Assembly (NCBI GenBank): GCA_018716725.1
Contig: DVJP01000054.1
Location: 30,075 to 94,074, forward strand
Reading direction: 5' to 3'
Source of the DNA: Candidatus Merdivicinus excrementipullorum
GTDB lineage: Bacteria > Bacillota > Clostridia > Oscillospirales > Ruminococcaceae
Length of the DNA stretch: 64,000 nt
The notes beneath the pieces were generated by a model. The model was not told where the DNA came from. It saw nothing but the letters and a program-made list of their open reading frames with translations, and did no database searches. This document shows, in pieces, positions 41,158 through 48,967 of the stretch. The translations under genes and the position numbers were made by a program. Every line of letters begins with the position of its first letter. Within the stretch, counting starts at the first letter, position 1.

Positions 41158-42456
41158 ATGAAACAGGAAGGGAGTGCCTGGGCGTTGCTGCCCATCGGCA
41201 TATTTTTGGTTTTGTTTATCGGGGTAGGGCTTTGGGCCTCGGACTTTTCCGCCATGCCGGCTGTGGTTGGGCTTTTAATCGCCCTCATGGCCGCTTTGCT
41301 GCAAAACCGGAAGGTTCCCTTCGACCGGAAGCTCACCGCCATGTCCCAAGGGGCCGGAGAAGAAAACATTATGGTCATGTGCGTCATTTTTCTCCTGGCC
41401 GGGGCTTTTTCCGGAGCCGTAACTGCCGCCGGCGGTGCGGACAGCGTGGTAAACATGGGGCTTTCGGTGCTGCCGCCCCGGTTTGCCGTGGCGGGTATTT
41501 TCGTCATCGCCTGCTTTATCTCCCTATCTATGGGCACCTCTATGGGGACTATCGCGGCCTTAGCGCCCATTGCCGCCGGGATCAGTGAAAAGGCCGGGAT
41601 TTCCTTGGCCGTCTGCACCGGGGCGGTGGTCTGCGGCGCCATGTTTGGGGACAACCTTTCCATGATTTCCGACACTACCATCGCCGCCACCCGCACCCAG
41701 GGCTGCGCCATGAAGGACAAGTTCCGGGTAAATTTTTTCATCGTCCTGCCCGCCGCCGTCATCACGGTCATCATTTTCCTGGCCCTCACCTGGAACAGCT
41801 CCTTTGAGCTGGCCGAAGAGCTTCCTTTCAACGTCTTTCAGTCTTTGCCCTACCTGTTTGTGCTGATCGCGGCTCTCATGGGCCTCAACGTCTTTTTTGT
41901 CCTGTCGGCCGGGACCGTCCTTTCCCTTGTTGCCGGGGTAGCCACCGGGGCTTTGCCGGTTTCCGAGATTTTCACCAGCGTGGGGAACGGCGTCGGCGGG
42001 ATGTTTGAAATCACGGTCATTTCCATCCTGGTGGCGGGGATTGTGGGGATTGTCCGCTTTAACGGCGGCGTCGATTTCTTAATCCGCTTAATCAGCAAAC
42101 GCATCCGCACTCAGAAAGGGGCGGAACTGGGGATTGCCGGGCTGATTTCCGTCATGGACATGGCCACCGCCAACAACACCATCGCCATTGTCATGACCGG
42201 CCCTATTGCCAAAGAAATCAGCGACGAATTTGGCGTCGAACCCAAACGAACCGCATCCATCCTGGATATTTTCGCCTCTGTCTGGCAGGGAGTCCTGCCC
42301 TACGGCGCCCAGCTGCTTTCGGCGGCCAAGCTGACGGGCCTAACCCCTTTTGCCATCCTCCCCTACCTGTTCTACCCGATTTTGATGGGCATCAGCGGCC
42401 TGATTTCCATTTTATTCCGCAAACGGACAGGCAAAGCAGGCTCCGCAAACGGCTAA
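41158..42456 (+). CDS. nhaC: NhaC-family Na+/H+ antiporter
   Basis: This 432-residue integral membrane protein has about 11-12 hydrophobic helices. It belongs to the NhaC/ion-transporter superfamily: SLSMGTSMGTIAALAPIAAGI, CGAMFGDNLSMISDTTIAATRTQGC and MDMATANNTIAIVMTGPIAKEI are the conserved blocks, with the Asp/Asn and Thr residues that bind the cation. It probably expels Na+ in exchange for H+, although family members can also move malate with lactate. The ATG follows GGGAGGTAGTGAG. It is monocistronic. Note the Na+-type V-ATPase 4 kb away. Confidence 0.88.
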   Translation: MKQEGSAWALLPIGIFLVLFIGVGLWASDFSAMPAVVGLLIALMAALLQNRKVPFDRKLTAMSQGAGEENIMVMCVIFLLAGAFSGAVTAAGGADSVVNMGLSVLPPRFAVAGIFVIACFISLSMGTSMGTIAALAPIAAGISEKAGISLAVCTGAVVCGAMFGDNLSMISDTTIAATRTQGCAMKDKFRVNFFIVLPAAVITVIIFLALTWNSSFELAEELPFNVFQSLPYLFVLIAALMGLNVFFVLSAGTVLSLVAGVATGALPVSEIFTSVGNGVGGMFEITVISILVAGIVGIVRFNGGVDFLIRLISKRIRTQKGAELGIAGLISVMDMATANNTIAIVMTGPIAKEISDEFGVEPKRTASILDIFASVWQGVLPYGAQLLSAAKLTGLTPFAILPYLFYPILMGISGLISILFRKRTGKAGSANG

Positions 42457-42893
42457 TACGCCTCCAGTTCGTCCAGCTCGTCCCAGGCATTTAAGCCTTC
42501 CACCACATACTGGAACAGCTGGCGGGTCATTTCCAGAAGCCGTCCCACCTGCTCGTCGGATATTTCAGTGGGAATATCGGTAGGGTAACGGGTTTCAATG
42601 TAAAACTTGTTCAAAGCCGCCGATTCGTCCAGCCACTGGGAGAACTCCGGGTCAATGCGGCAGGCCCTTTTGCACAGCCAGGTTAAGTTGTGGCCGTCCA
42701 CCGCCTGTTCATCCCGGGCCAGGATATACCCTTTCAGGACCTTTTCGGCGCACTGCTGGCAGTGGAAGGCCGTGGCGTTGTGGAGGGTGTCGTCCTGGAT
42801 CAGCAGTTCCGCTGCCCGCAGGTCGTCGTAAGCTGCGTTGAGCCAATCCTGAAAGCGGCGGCTGTCCGTGGGGTTATGTCTCCGCCTGGTCAT
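42453..42893 (-). CDS. HEPN-domain protein
   Basis: This 146-residue helical protein is of the HEPN superfamily. WLNAAYDDLRAAELLIQDD is the first helix pair, FHCQQCAEKVLKGYILARDEQAVDGHNLTWL is the diagnostic AEKxLKxxL...H block, and LFQYVVEGLNAWDEL ends it. HEPN proteins paired with MNT nucleotidyltransferases form toxin-antitoxin or small-molecule-modifying modules. The RNase-type Rx4-6H motif is not clearly met; R-x7-H occurs here (ARDEQAVDGH). Start ATG 42893, overlapping the MNT-like gene by 20 bases. The track's 202-residue version reads through that gene in another frame and is rejected. Confidence 0.82.
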   Translation of the reverse strand: MTRRRHNPTDSRRFQDWLNAAYDDLRAAELLIQDDTLHNATAFHCQQCAEKVLKGYILARDEQAVDGHNLTWLCKRACRIDPEFSQWLDESAALNKFYIETRYPTDIPTEISDEQVGRLLEMTRQLFQYVVEGLNAWDELDELEAY

Positions 42894-43188
42894 AGAGCAG
42901 CACCCCCTTTTCCCGGATGGTCCCGGCAAAGGAATGGGGGTTTTGCATACACGCCTCCCATTCTTCCGGCGTATACAGGGACAGATCATAGGGGATGTCG
43001 CAGTCCAGTTCCAGATAGATCCGCCGTTCCAGGGCGGCCTTGTCCCCGGTTTCCGCCACAACGCAGATTTTAAAGCTGGTGACCTGCTGGTTCAGGTCAA
43101 ATTTCGCATGATACAAATAAATTTTTTCCGGTGAGCACAGGGCGCGGATCTCCGCGGCCAAGCGCTGTACATGGGGTGAAATTTCCAT
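42874..43188 (-). CDS. Degenerate MNT-like nucleotidyltransferase
   Basis: This 104-residue protein lies where an MNT nucleotidyltransferase partner of HEPN is expected and has its size and order of secondary structure (helix, strand, ALERRIYLELD..., PYDLSLYTPEEWE, REKGVLLYD at the end). The catalytic GSxxxG and DxD residues are absent: the region reads YHAKFDLNQQVTSFKICVV. It is probably catalytically dead and may only bind the HEPN partner or a nucleotide. ATG 43188 has AGGAGG nine bases upstream. The ending ...REKGVLLYDQAET is typical of MNT proteins. Confidence 0.72.
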   Translation of the reverse strand: MEISPHVQRLAAEIRALCSPEKIYLYHAKFDLNQQVTSFKICVVAETGDKAALERRIYLELDCDIPYDLSLYTPEEWEACMQNPHSFAGTIREKGVLLYDQAET

Positions 43189-43248
43189 CAGGACCGACCT
43201 CCTTTTCACCCCCATTATACGCCTTTTTTCAAAAAAATGGAAGGGGGT

Positions 43249-43497
43249 TCAGCGGGAAAAAGGCTCCCTTTGCAGCCCTTTCCGCCGGGCTTCCCTGAGC
43301 AGGCGGCTATACTGGATGGAAAGGGCCTTGAGCTTATAGCAGCAGGCCTCGATGACCTCCCCGTCCTCTGCCATTTCAAACTGGTTGAGGGCAGTGTCCA
43401 GCTGCAACCGCAAATCCGAAAGCTCCTCCCAAAACCCATCCTCTTTTCCTTTTGCCCGGACAGCCAGCCCGGGTATTTTTTCCGCAAGCGCAATCAT
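43249..43497 (-). CDS. Small DUF2508/YaaL-like protein
   Basis: This 82-residue all-helical protein has a central long helix pair and ends in KLKALSIQYSRLLREARRKGL, which resembles the DUF2508 (YaaL) ending YxxLLREAKxxG. The ATG at 43497 has a strong AAAGGAGG site seven bases upstream. No membrane segment. It lies 60 bases before the MNT/HEPN pair and may share a transcript. The function is unknown; the family is often near recombination genes (recR), which are not seen here. Confidence 0.65.
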   Translation of the reverse strand: MIALAEKIPGLAVRAKGKEDGFWEELSDLRLQLDTALNQFEMAEDGEVIEACCYKLKALSIQYSRLLREARRKGLQREPFSR

Positions 43498-43645
43498 GCC
43501 GGTTCCTCCTTTGCTTTTTTCAACGGAAGGATTGGCAATATTGTCCACTATTATGCGATTGCTGGATTTTTTCTCCTGCGGTTCTAACCCGCGCCCGTTC
43601 CTCATAGGATAATACTATCAAACAGGAAAACAAAGGAGGACGCAT

Positions 43646-43819
43646 ATGGAAAACCGGACGTTTGAAATCCGATACTGCTTAAAAGAGGGGCAGAATATCT
43701 GCGTGGAGGTCACCACTCGTCAAGGGGAAGCCCAGGCCGTGAAGCGGTGCCTGTATCAGGAGGAAAACTGCCCGCCCTGCCCCTTGGCCGCATCCTGCCC
43801 GGCGCATAATAACACATAA
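43646..43819 (+). CDS. Cysteine-rich 57-residue small protein
   Basis: Too short for the ORF track, but ACAAAGGAGGACGCAT gives a perfect ribosome site and the frame ends in TAA just before a terminator. It begins MENRTFEIRYCLKEGQNICV and ends with CPPCPLAASCPAHNNT. Seven cysteines, with the C-terminal CxxC...C cluster, suggest metal binding or disulphides. No signal peptide, so metal binding (Zn or Fe-S) in the cytoplasm is the likelier reading. I do not recognise a family. It is transcribed divergently from the DUF2508-like gene. Confidence 0.78.
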   Translation: MENRTFEIRYCLKEGQNICVEVTTRQGEAQAVKRCLYQEENCPPCPLAASCPAHNNT

Positions 43820-43820
43820 A

Positions 43821-43847
43821 GGAAGCCGCCCTGTCAGAGGGCGGCTG
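43821..43847. terminator. Terminator after the small Cys-rich gene
   Basis: AGCCGCCCT-GTCAG-AGGGCGGCT followed by GTTTCTCTTT, between convergent genes. Confidence 0.82.
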
Positions 43848-43854
43848 TTTCTCT

Positions 43855-44604
43855 TTACAGGAATTTCTCATCCAGCATCCGCAGCAGGCGGGAAGCCCCG
43901 TAGCAGGCCGCAGCCGGGATCAGCATAGTCAGCCAGGCGCAGACCTCGATGAGCAGCACCGTCCCTGCAAACAGCGCCAGGGAAATGAGAATCAGCACCG
44001 GCACCACCACATAATAATTGACTTCCGCGCCCATTTCCCGGTAAACCTGCACCAGCGCCATTAAAACGCTGGCATTGCTCCCGCCTTTCAGAAACAGGCC
44101 CTTGATCCCCAGCAGCAGCCGGAGCAGGCCGTGGAAAGCGCCATATCCCGCCGTATTGCTGTCCAAAAGGGTTTGACAGGTTGTGCCGACAAACAGGTCC
44201 ACCGGCCCCAGCAGGAAGGCCGCAAACCCAAACCGCACCAAAACAACTCCATAAACTCCCAGAAACAGGGCCGGCATCCCCACCCATTTGAGAATCAAGG
44301 CAAAGGGCCGCCCCACTTTTTTCCCCAGGACAAAGGACCCTGCCAGGATCACAATCCCCAAAAACAAAAGCAGCAGATCCTTACCCTTAATAAAGTCCAA
44401 AACCCCATATACATTTAAGGAAAAGAGGAACCCGGCCAAACCGAATACAACGGCAAACAGCATGACCCTTGCAATCAGCGACGCCGGGCCAATCTGGAAG
44501 ATTTCCCGTACAGTCATGGGTTCCGGGTAATCAATCCGGTAAAGGCCGGACGCGCCGGCGGCGCCTTTCCAATTCTTTGTGCGATGCTCTGTTTTCCGTT
44601 CCAT
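43855..44604 (-). CDS. Hypothetical multi-pass membrane protein
   Basis: This 249-residue protein has a polar N-terminus (about 40 residues) and about six hydrophobic segments (for example LIARVMLFAVVFGLAGFLFSL, LLLLFLGIVILAGSFVL, YYVVVPVLILISLALFAGTVLLI). I do not recognise a family. Positively charged KKVGRPF and RLLRMLDEKFL segments suggest cytoplasmic loops. It begins 18 bases after the methyltransferase gene and is likely co-transcribed with it. GGAGG lies eight bases before the ATG. Confidence 0.65.
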   Translation of the reverse strand: MERKTEHRTKNWKGAAGASGLYRIDYPEPMTVREIFQIGPASLIARVMLFAVVFGLAGFLFSLNVYGVLDFIKGKDLLLLFLGIVILAGSFVLGKKVGRPFALILKWVGMPALFLGVYGVVLVRFGFAAFLLGPVDLFVGTTCQTLLDSNTAGYGAFHGLLRLLLGIKGLFLKGGSNASVLMALVQVYREMGAEVNYYVVVPVLILISLALFAGTVLLIEVCAWLTMLIPAAACYGASRLLRMLDEKFL

Positions 44605-44622
44605 GGGAACCTCCTTTGATGT

Positions 44623-45375
44623 CTAAATCTTCTGCGCCTCCGCCGCGAACTGGTGCTCCCGGCAGGACAGAATACCGCTTTGTTCCAACTGCTGCTGCAA
44701 TTTCCAAAAGGCGTCCTCCTGCTTTTCCACGGAAAAATCCAGGGGCTGCCATCCAGCCGCATGGATCCAGTAAGCCAAGGCCCCCACATCCCGGAACCGG
44801 ATTTCCGGCCGGGCTTCCTGCCCCTTCAATACCAAAAAACCAGCGTCTTCCAGACGGGTAATCATACTGTTTAAATCGTCCGCCCCGGCCGTTTCCTTCC
44901 AGCCGGGAAACAGTTTCCCGTTAAACCGCCCGTCAATCCCGCCGGACTGCTGGGTTAGGAAATACCCGCCTTTTTTCAAAACCCGGCAGACCTCCGAAGG
45001 GTCAAACCGGCCGTTGCGGGTATACACTAAGTCAAATTTCTCATCGCTGAAGGGCAAATCCTTTTGGTCCACCACCTGCCGCACCTCCACGCCGTATGGC
45101 TTAAACCGCTGGCGCAGGATAGCGGCCGTCCCCTCGTCCTCCTCGCCGTAAAAGGCGCAGCCGGGGGCCGGGTCCAGGGAAAGGAGGAAGCTGACGCTGC
45201 CGCTTCCCAGATCCAAAAAGACGCTTCGGCCAGTGAGCCGGGAACGCAGCATATGCTGGAAATCCCATGGCAGGGAATCGGAAAACCACCGCCCATTCAG
45301 ATGGGTGCTCCCTTTCCCGCCGTAAAATGCTTTTTCTTCCGCCGCGCACAACAATCTGCATTCCGACCGGGTCAT
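44623..45375 (-). CDS. Class I SAM-dependent methyltransferase
   Basis: This 250-residue enzyme has a Rossmann methyltransferase core: motif I is FLDLGSGSVSFLLSL near residue 55, the acidic end of strand 2 is FYGEEDEG, motif IV is KFDLVYTRN and VLKKGGYFLTQQSGG is the motif VI loop. An N-terminal KAFYGGKGSTHLNGRWF segment and a C-terminal helical part (DAFWKLQQQLEQSGIL) may hold the substrate. It resembles the group of methyltransferases near 23S rRNA or small-molecule enzymes, but the substrate is not assigned. Confidence 0.82.
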   Translation of the reverse strand: MTRSECRLLCAAEEKAFYGGKGSTHLNGRWFSDSLPWDFQHMLRSRLTGRSVFLDLGSGSVSFLLSLDPAPGCAFYGEEDEGTAAILRQRFKPYGVEVRQVVDQKDLPFSDEKFDLVYTRNGRFDPSEVCRVLKKGGYFLTQQSGGIDGRFNGKLFPGWKETAGADDLNSMITRLEDAGFLVLKGQEARPEIRFRDVGALAYWIHAAGWQPLDFSVEKQEDAFWKLQQQLEQSGILSCREHQFAAEAQKI

Positions 45376-45483
45376 AACGACTCACCCTTTCTTTTCTTTA
45401 TTGATTTTATTGTACCAATTTTTCCAATAAAATGCAAGGCGTTTCCGAATTTTTCATCAAAATCTCTCCAAAAAAGGGCGAAA

Positions 45484-46149
45484 CTATTCCCGTATCAGCT
45501 GAGGCTGAGATTTTAAGGCCTCCAAAAGCTCCCGGCTGGAGCGGACAGGTACCGGGGTCAGAATGCCGCCGGTGCCGCAGGAATCCACATAATGGGAATC
45601 AGAACCGCTAATCTGCAACAGCCCGTATCTTTCCGCCCAGCTTTGGGCGATGTCGTTGCGGGAATCGTGGCCTTTGTGGCCGTTATAGACCTCGATCCCG
45701 TCCAGACACCGGGGGTCGATAACCGTCATCCGGTCCCGGAAAGGGTGGGCCTGGAAAATCATGCAGCCGTTTTCATGGGCCAGCTCCGAAAATGACGCCG
45801 GGTTCATTTCCATCATTTCCGGGTGGGCCAGCAAAAATTCCGGCGTAATGCCGTACACCAGATAATCGTTGTCATTTTCATCAAACCGCAGCTCCATCCC
45901 CAGCATTACAAACAGCCGGTCCCCGGCGGCCTTTTGGAACCGTTCCCAGCCGGAAATAAAATGCTTCACCATAGTTTCCCAAGGCGTTCCTTCCGGGAAA
46001 TCCCGGAAAGTCCAGCGGTTCATGTGGTCGGTTACCACCACTCCGGCATATCCCGCTTCTATATAAAGGCGGGCCGCTTCCTCCGGGGGGCATTTCCCGC
46101 AGACGCTGACGCCCTGGGTATGGCAGTGCAATTCGGTACGGTAGAGCAT
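45484..46149 (-). CDS. PHP-domain metal-dependent phosphoesterase
   Basis: This 221-residue protein has the PHP motifs in order: ELHCHTQGV (motif I His-x-His), VVTDH (motif II), GMELRF (motif III Glu), QAHPFRD with GIEVYNG, and SGSDSHYVD (motif IV). Family members hydrolyse phosphates of sugars, nucleotides or histidinol. No partner gene gives a hint. ATG 46149 has AGGAGG eight bases upstream; the track start at 46167 includes that site. Confidence 0.85.
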   Translation of the reverse strand: MLYRTELHCHTQGVSVCGKCPPEEAARLYIEAGYAGVVVTDHMNRWTFRDFPEGTPWETMVKHFISGWERFQKAAGDRLFVMLGMELRFDENDNDYLVYGITPEFLLAHPEMMEMNPASFSELAHENGCMIFQAHPFRDRMTVIDPRCLDGIEVYNGHKGHDSRNDIAQSWAERYGLLQISGSDSHYVDSCGTGGILTPVPVRSSRELLEALKSQPQLIRE

Positions 46150-46218
46150 GAAATCTTCCTCCTGCAAATCCTGATTTTCCCTTCTATTGTACCAATTTTT
46201 CGCAAAAAGCGCAAGACA

Positions 46219-46250
46219 AAAAGCCCCCTGCGGATTCCCGCGGGAGGCTT
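46219..46250 (-). terminator. Terminator of the small cell-wall-binding protein gene
   Basis: AAGCCCCCTGCGG-ATTC-CCGCGGGAGGCTT; on the minus strand followed by TTTGTC. Confidence 0.72.
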
Positions 46251-46267
46251 CTCATAAAAACCGGGAT

Positions 46268-46660
46268 TTATCTTACCCATGCGCCTGTGGCGTCGACAGT
46301 ATAGCCGTCCACAGTGGTGTTGACAGCCATAGAGCCGTTTCCATAGAAGTAATAGCAGTTGCCGCCAATCCACTTCCAGGCGTTGGACACCATCTTGCCG
46401 TCGTTTTCCAGATAATACCAGACGTCGCCGTTCTGGAGCCAGCCGGTTTTCAGCTGACCGGTGGTGAAATCACGATAATACCAGCCGATTTTCTCCGCGT
46501 CCCAGAACCAGCCGTTCACGTTTACCGCGCCTTCCGGTCCGCTGGAAGCGGCGATGGAATTGTTGGCAGCAGTGGTAACGTCCGCGGCAAAAACGGGTGC
46601 GGCCGCCGCCACAGCAAGCATAGCCGCCAAAGATAAAGACACCATTTTTTTCAAGACCAT
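46268..46660 (-). CDS. Small secreted cell-wall-binding repeat protein
   Basis: This 130-residue protein has a signal peptide (MVLKKMVSLSLAAMLAVAAAAPVFAAD), a Ser/Asn-rich spacer to about residue 48, and three CW_binding repeats (GWFWDAEKIGWYYRDFTTGQLKTGW, DVWYYLENDGKMVSNAWKWI, NCYYFYGNGSMAVNTTV). Nothing follows the repeats. It is therefore a pure wall-binding module, perhaps a decoy, a competitor or a cell-surface coat protein. AGGAGG precedes the ATG. A second protein with such repeats is at 36.2 kb. Confidence 0.85.
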   Translation of the reverse strand: MVLKKMVSLSLAAMLAVAAAAPVFAADVTTAANNSIAASSGPEGAVNVNGWFWDAEKIGWYYRDFTTGQLKTGWLQNGDVWYYLENDGKMVSNAWKWIGGNCYYFYGNGSMAVNTTVDGYTVDATGAWVR

Positions 46661-46933
46661 AAATAAAACCTCCTGAGTTCCGGCAGCGGCATTCTTTTCC
46701 GCACCGGATCATAGTCGGATAGAAACGGATGAAGCATCCGTTTACCGCAGTTCCTATTATATGACAGTTTCGGCAAAAAAGCAATGGATAAATTTTGTAT
46801 TTTTGGAAAGCAGGCATATTTTTTGTAAAATGATGGAATTTCTTCGGCAAAATGCTGAAAAATTAGCGTCGGACGTTCTGTTTCAGCGCCGCCGCTTCCA
46901 TAAGCGGCGGTCTCCGCACCGAATTTTCCGCCT

Positions 46934-47575
46934 TTATACAGCGCCCTGTTCCTTTAAAATCATGTCCTTCACCTTCATGAGCCGGGTGACGTTGCTGCGC
47001 TCGTTGTCCTCCAGCTTCATAGTGATGAACTTAATGGCCTGCTGGGTTTCGGGGATCATCACATGCTCCAGGGCGTTGACCCGGCGTCGGGTTTTCTCAA
47101 TTTCGTCCGCCAGCATGGAGCAGGTCTTTTCCACCTGGGCCAGCTCAATAAGCTTGGGCATCAAATCCGCCAGGTCCAGCACCGCCCCGTCCAGTTCCGC
47201 CGAAGTGAAAGCGAAGCTGTAAGGCAGGCCGGTGAACTGGCCGCCCTCCTGGGATGCAAAGGTGGGGACGGTGACCCCCATAATGTTCCGCTCTCCTGTC
47301 TCCACCGACAGGTTCCCGGCGGCTTCGGAAAGCAAAGCCTCGCCGATACCGGCCTCCCCCATCCGGGCGGAAGCCACGGCGACCCGCTTCATGTCCCGGC
47401 CCAGGGCCTCCTCCACCTCAGCCCGCAGCTCCCGGTTTTTGCGGATATAGAGCATAAACTGCCGCACCATCTCATCCCGCTTGTCCTTTAGGAGCTTGTG
47501 GCCCTTGACGGCGGTTTTCAGCCGCTTTTTCAGGCGGGTCAGCTCCATCCGGGTGGGGTTTACGCGAATGGCCAT
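46934..47575 (-). CDS. ntpD: V-type ATP synthase subunit D
   Basis: This 213-residue subunit is the central-rotor coiled-coil shaft of the V1 motor. The N-terminus MAIRVNPTRMELTRLKKRLKTAVKGHKLLKDKRDEM is diagnostic. The long C-terminal helix (LIELAQVEKTCSMLADEIEKTRRRVNALEHVMIP) completes the coiled coil. The last gene of the nine-gene operon, six bases after subunit B. A strong GCCGCCGCTT/AAGCGGCGGC hairpin at about 46885-46912 follows, without a T-run on the minus strand. Confidence 0.95.
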   Translation of the reverse strand: MAIRVNPTRMELTRLKKRLKTAVKGHKLLKDKRDEMVRQFMLYIRKNRELRAEVEEALGRDMKRVAVASARMGEAGIGEALLSEAAGNLSVETGERNIMGVTVPTFASQEGGQFTGLPYSFAFTSAELDGAVLDLADLMPKLIELAQVEKTCSMLADEIEKTRRRVNALEHVMIPETQQAIKFITMKLEDNERSNVTRLMKVKDMILKEQGAV

Positions 47576-47581
47576 GGCAGA

Positions 47582-48967
47582 TCACTCCTTTTCGCCGGAT
47601 TTGGGATAGTAGAGGTCCAGGTACTCGTCCTTTATGCGCTTCAGCTCGCTGCGGGGCAGGATGCCCAGCAGTTTCCAGCCCATGTCCAGGGTTTCCTCAA
47701 TGGTGCGGTTTGTCTGGTACCCCTGGGAAACGTATTCCTTTTCAAAGGCGTCGGCGAATTTGGCGTAGAGCTTATCCATGCTGGACAGGGCTGCTTCGCC
47801 CAAGATCACCGCCAGTTCTCTCGCTTCCTTGCCCCGGGCGTAAGCGGAGAACAGCTGGTTCATGACGCCGGAATGGTCGGCCCGGGTTTTCCCTTCCCCG
47901 ATTCCCTTGTCCTTCAGACGGGACAAAGAGGGCAGCACGTCAATGGGGGGCATGACGCCCTTGTGGTAAAGTTCCCGGGACAGAATAATCTGTCCCTCGG
48001 TGATATAGCCGGTCAGGTCGGGGATGGGATGGGTCTTGTCGTCCTCGGGCATGGTGAGGATAGGCAGCTGGGTAATGGAGCCTTGCTTCCCCCGGATGCG
48101 CCCGGCCCGTTCATACAAAGAGGCCAGGTCGGTATACAGATAGCCCGGGTATCCCCGGCGGCCGGGGACTTCCTTCCGTGCCGCAGAAACCTCCCGCAGG
48201 GCTTCAGCGTAGTTGGTGATGTCGGTGAGGATGACCAAAACGTGCATGCCCAGCCCATAGGCCAGGTATTCGGCGCAGGTAATGGCCATACGGGGGGTGG
48301 CGATACGCTCTACGGCCGGGTCGTTGGCCAGGTTCATAAAGAGGACGGCCCGGTCGATGGCGCCGGTGCGGCGGAAATCCTTGATAAAGAAGTCCGCTTC
48401 CTCAAAGGTGATGCCGATGGCCCCGAAAACCACGGCGAATTTCTCGCCGGTGCCCCGCACCTGGGCCTGCCTTGCAATTTGGGCCGCCAGCTGGGCGTGG
48501 GGCAGGCCGGAGCCGGAGAAAACCGGCAGCTTCTGCCCCCGGACCAGGGTGTTTAGGCCGTCAATGGCGGACACGCCGGTCTGGATAAATTCCGCCGGGT
48601 AGTCCCGGGCAGCAGGGTTGATGGGGGAACCGTTGATGTTCATCCGGGCCTCGGGGATGATCTCCGGCCCGCCGTCAATGGGGTTGCCCATACCGTCAAA
48701 AATCCGCCCCAGCATGTCGGGGCTTACCTTCAGTTCGGTGCCGTGGCCCAAAAAACGGGCCTTGGAATCGGCAATGCGCAGCCCCTGGGAGCTTTCAAAC
48801 AGCTGGACCATGGCCCGGTCCCGGTCCACTTCCAGCACCTTGCCCACCCGGATTTCCCCGTCGGCCTGCTCAATTTCCACCAGTTCGTCGTATTTGACCC
48901 CGGCGACGCCGTCCACCAGCATCAGGGGACCCACGACTTCCCGGATGGTTTTATATTCTTTACGCAT
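47582..48967 (-). CDS. ntpB: V-type ATP synthase subunit B
   Basis: This 461-residue non-catalytic nucleotide-binding subunit alternates with A in the V1 head. It starts [21 protein letters not shown] at ATG 48967 (GGAGG nine bases upstream), eight bases inside the end of subunit [19 protein letters not shown] stands at the P-loop position, which lacks a Walker Lys as is normal for [24 protein letters not shown] and [18 protein letters not shown] are conserved B features. The 492-residue track start lies inside the A gene. Confidence 0.95.
   Translation of the reverse strand: MRKEYKTIREVVGPLMLVDGVAGVKYDELVEIEQADGEIRVGKVLEVDRDRAMVQLFESSQGLRIADSKARFLGHGTELKVSPDMLGRIFDGMGNPIDGGPEIIPEARMNINGSPINPAARDYPAEFIQTGVSAIDGLNTLVRGQKLPVFSGSGLPHAQLAAQIARQAQVRGTGEKFAVVFGAIGITFEEADFFIKDFRRTGAIDRAVLFMNLANDPAVERIATPRMAITCAEYLAYGLGMHVLVILTDITNYAEALREVSAARKEVPGRRGYPGYLYTDLASLYERAGRIRGKQGSITQLPILTMPEDDKTHPIPDLTGYITEGQIILSRELYHKGVMPPIDVLPSLSRLKDKGIGEGKTRADHSGVMNQLFSAYARGKEARELAVILGEAALSSMDKLYAKFADAFEKEYVSQGYQTNRTIEETLDMGWKLLGILPRSELKRIKDEYLDLYYPKSGEKE

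Noticed and set aside
46885-46912. Terminator at the end of the V-ATPase operon
   Set aside because: The GCCGCCGCTT/AAGCGGCGGC stem is strong, but no U-run follows on the minus-strand transcript, so I do not list it as an intrinsic terminator.
47498-48556. 352-residue plus-strand ORF opposite V-ATPase B
   Set aside because: Shadow of the B subunit, which is unmistakable.
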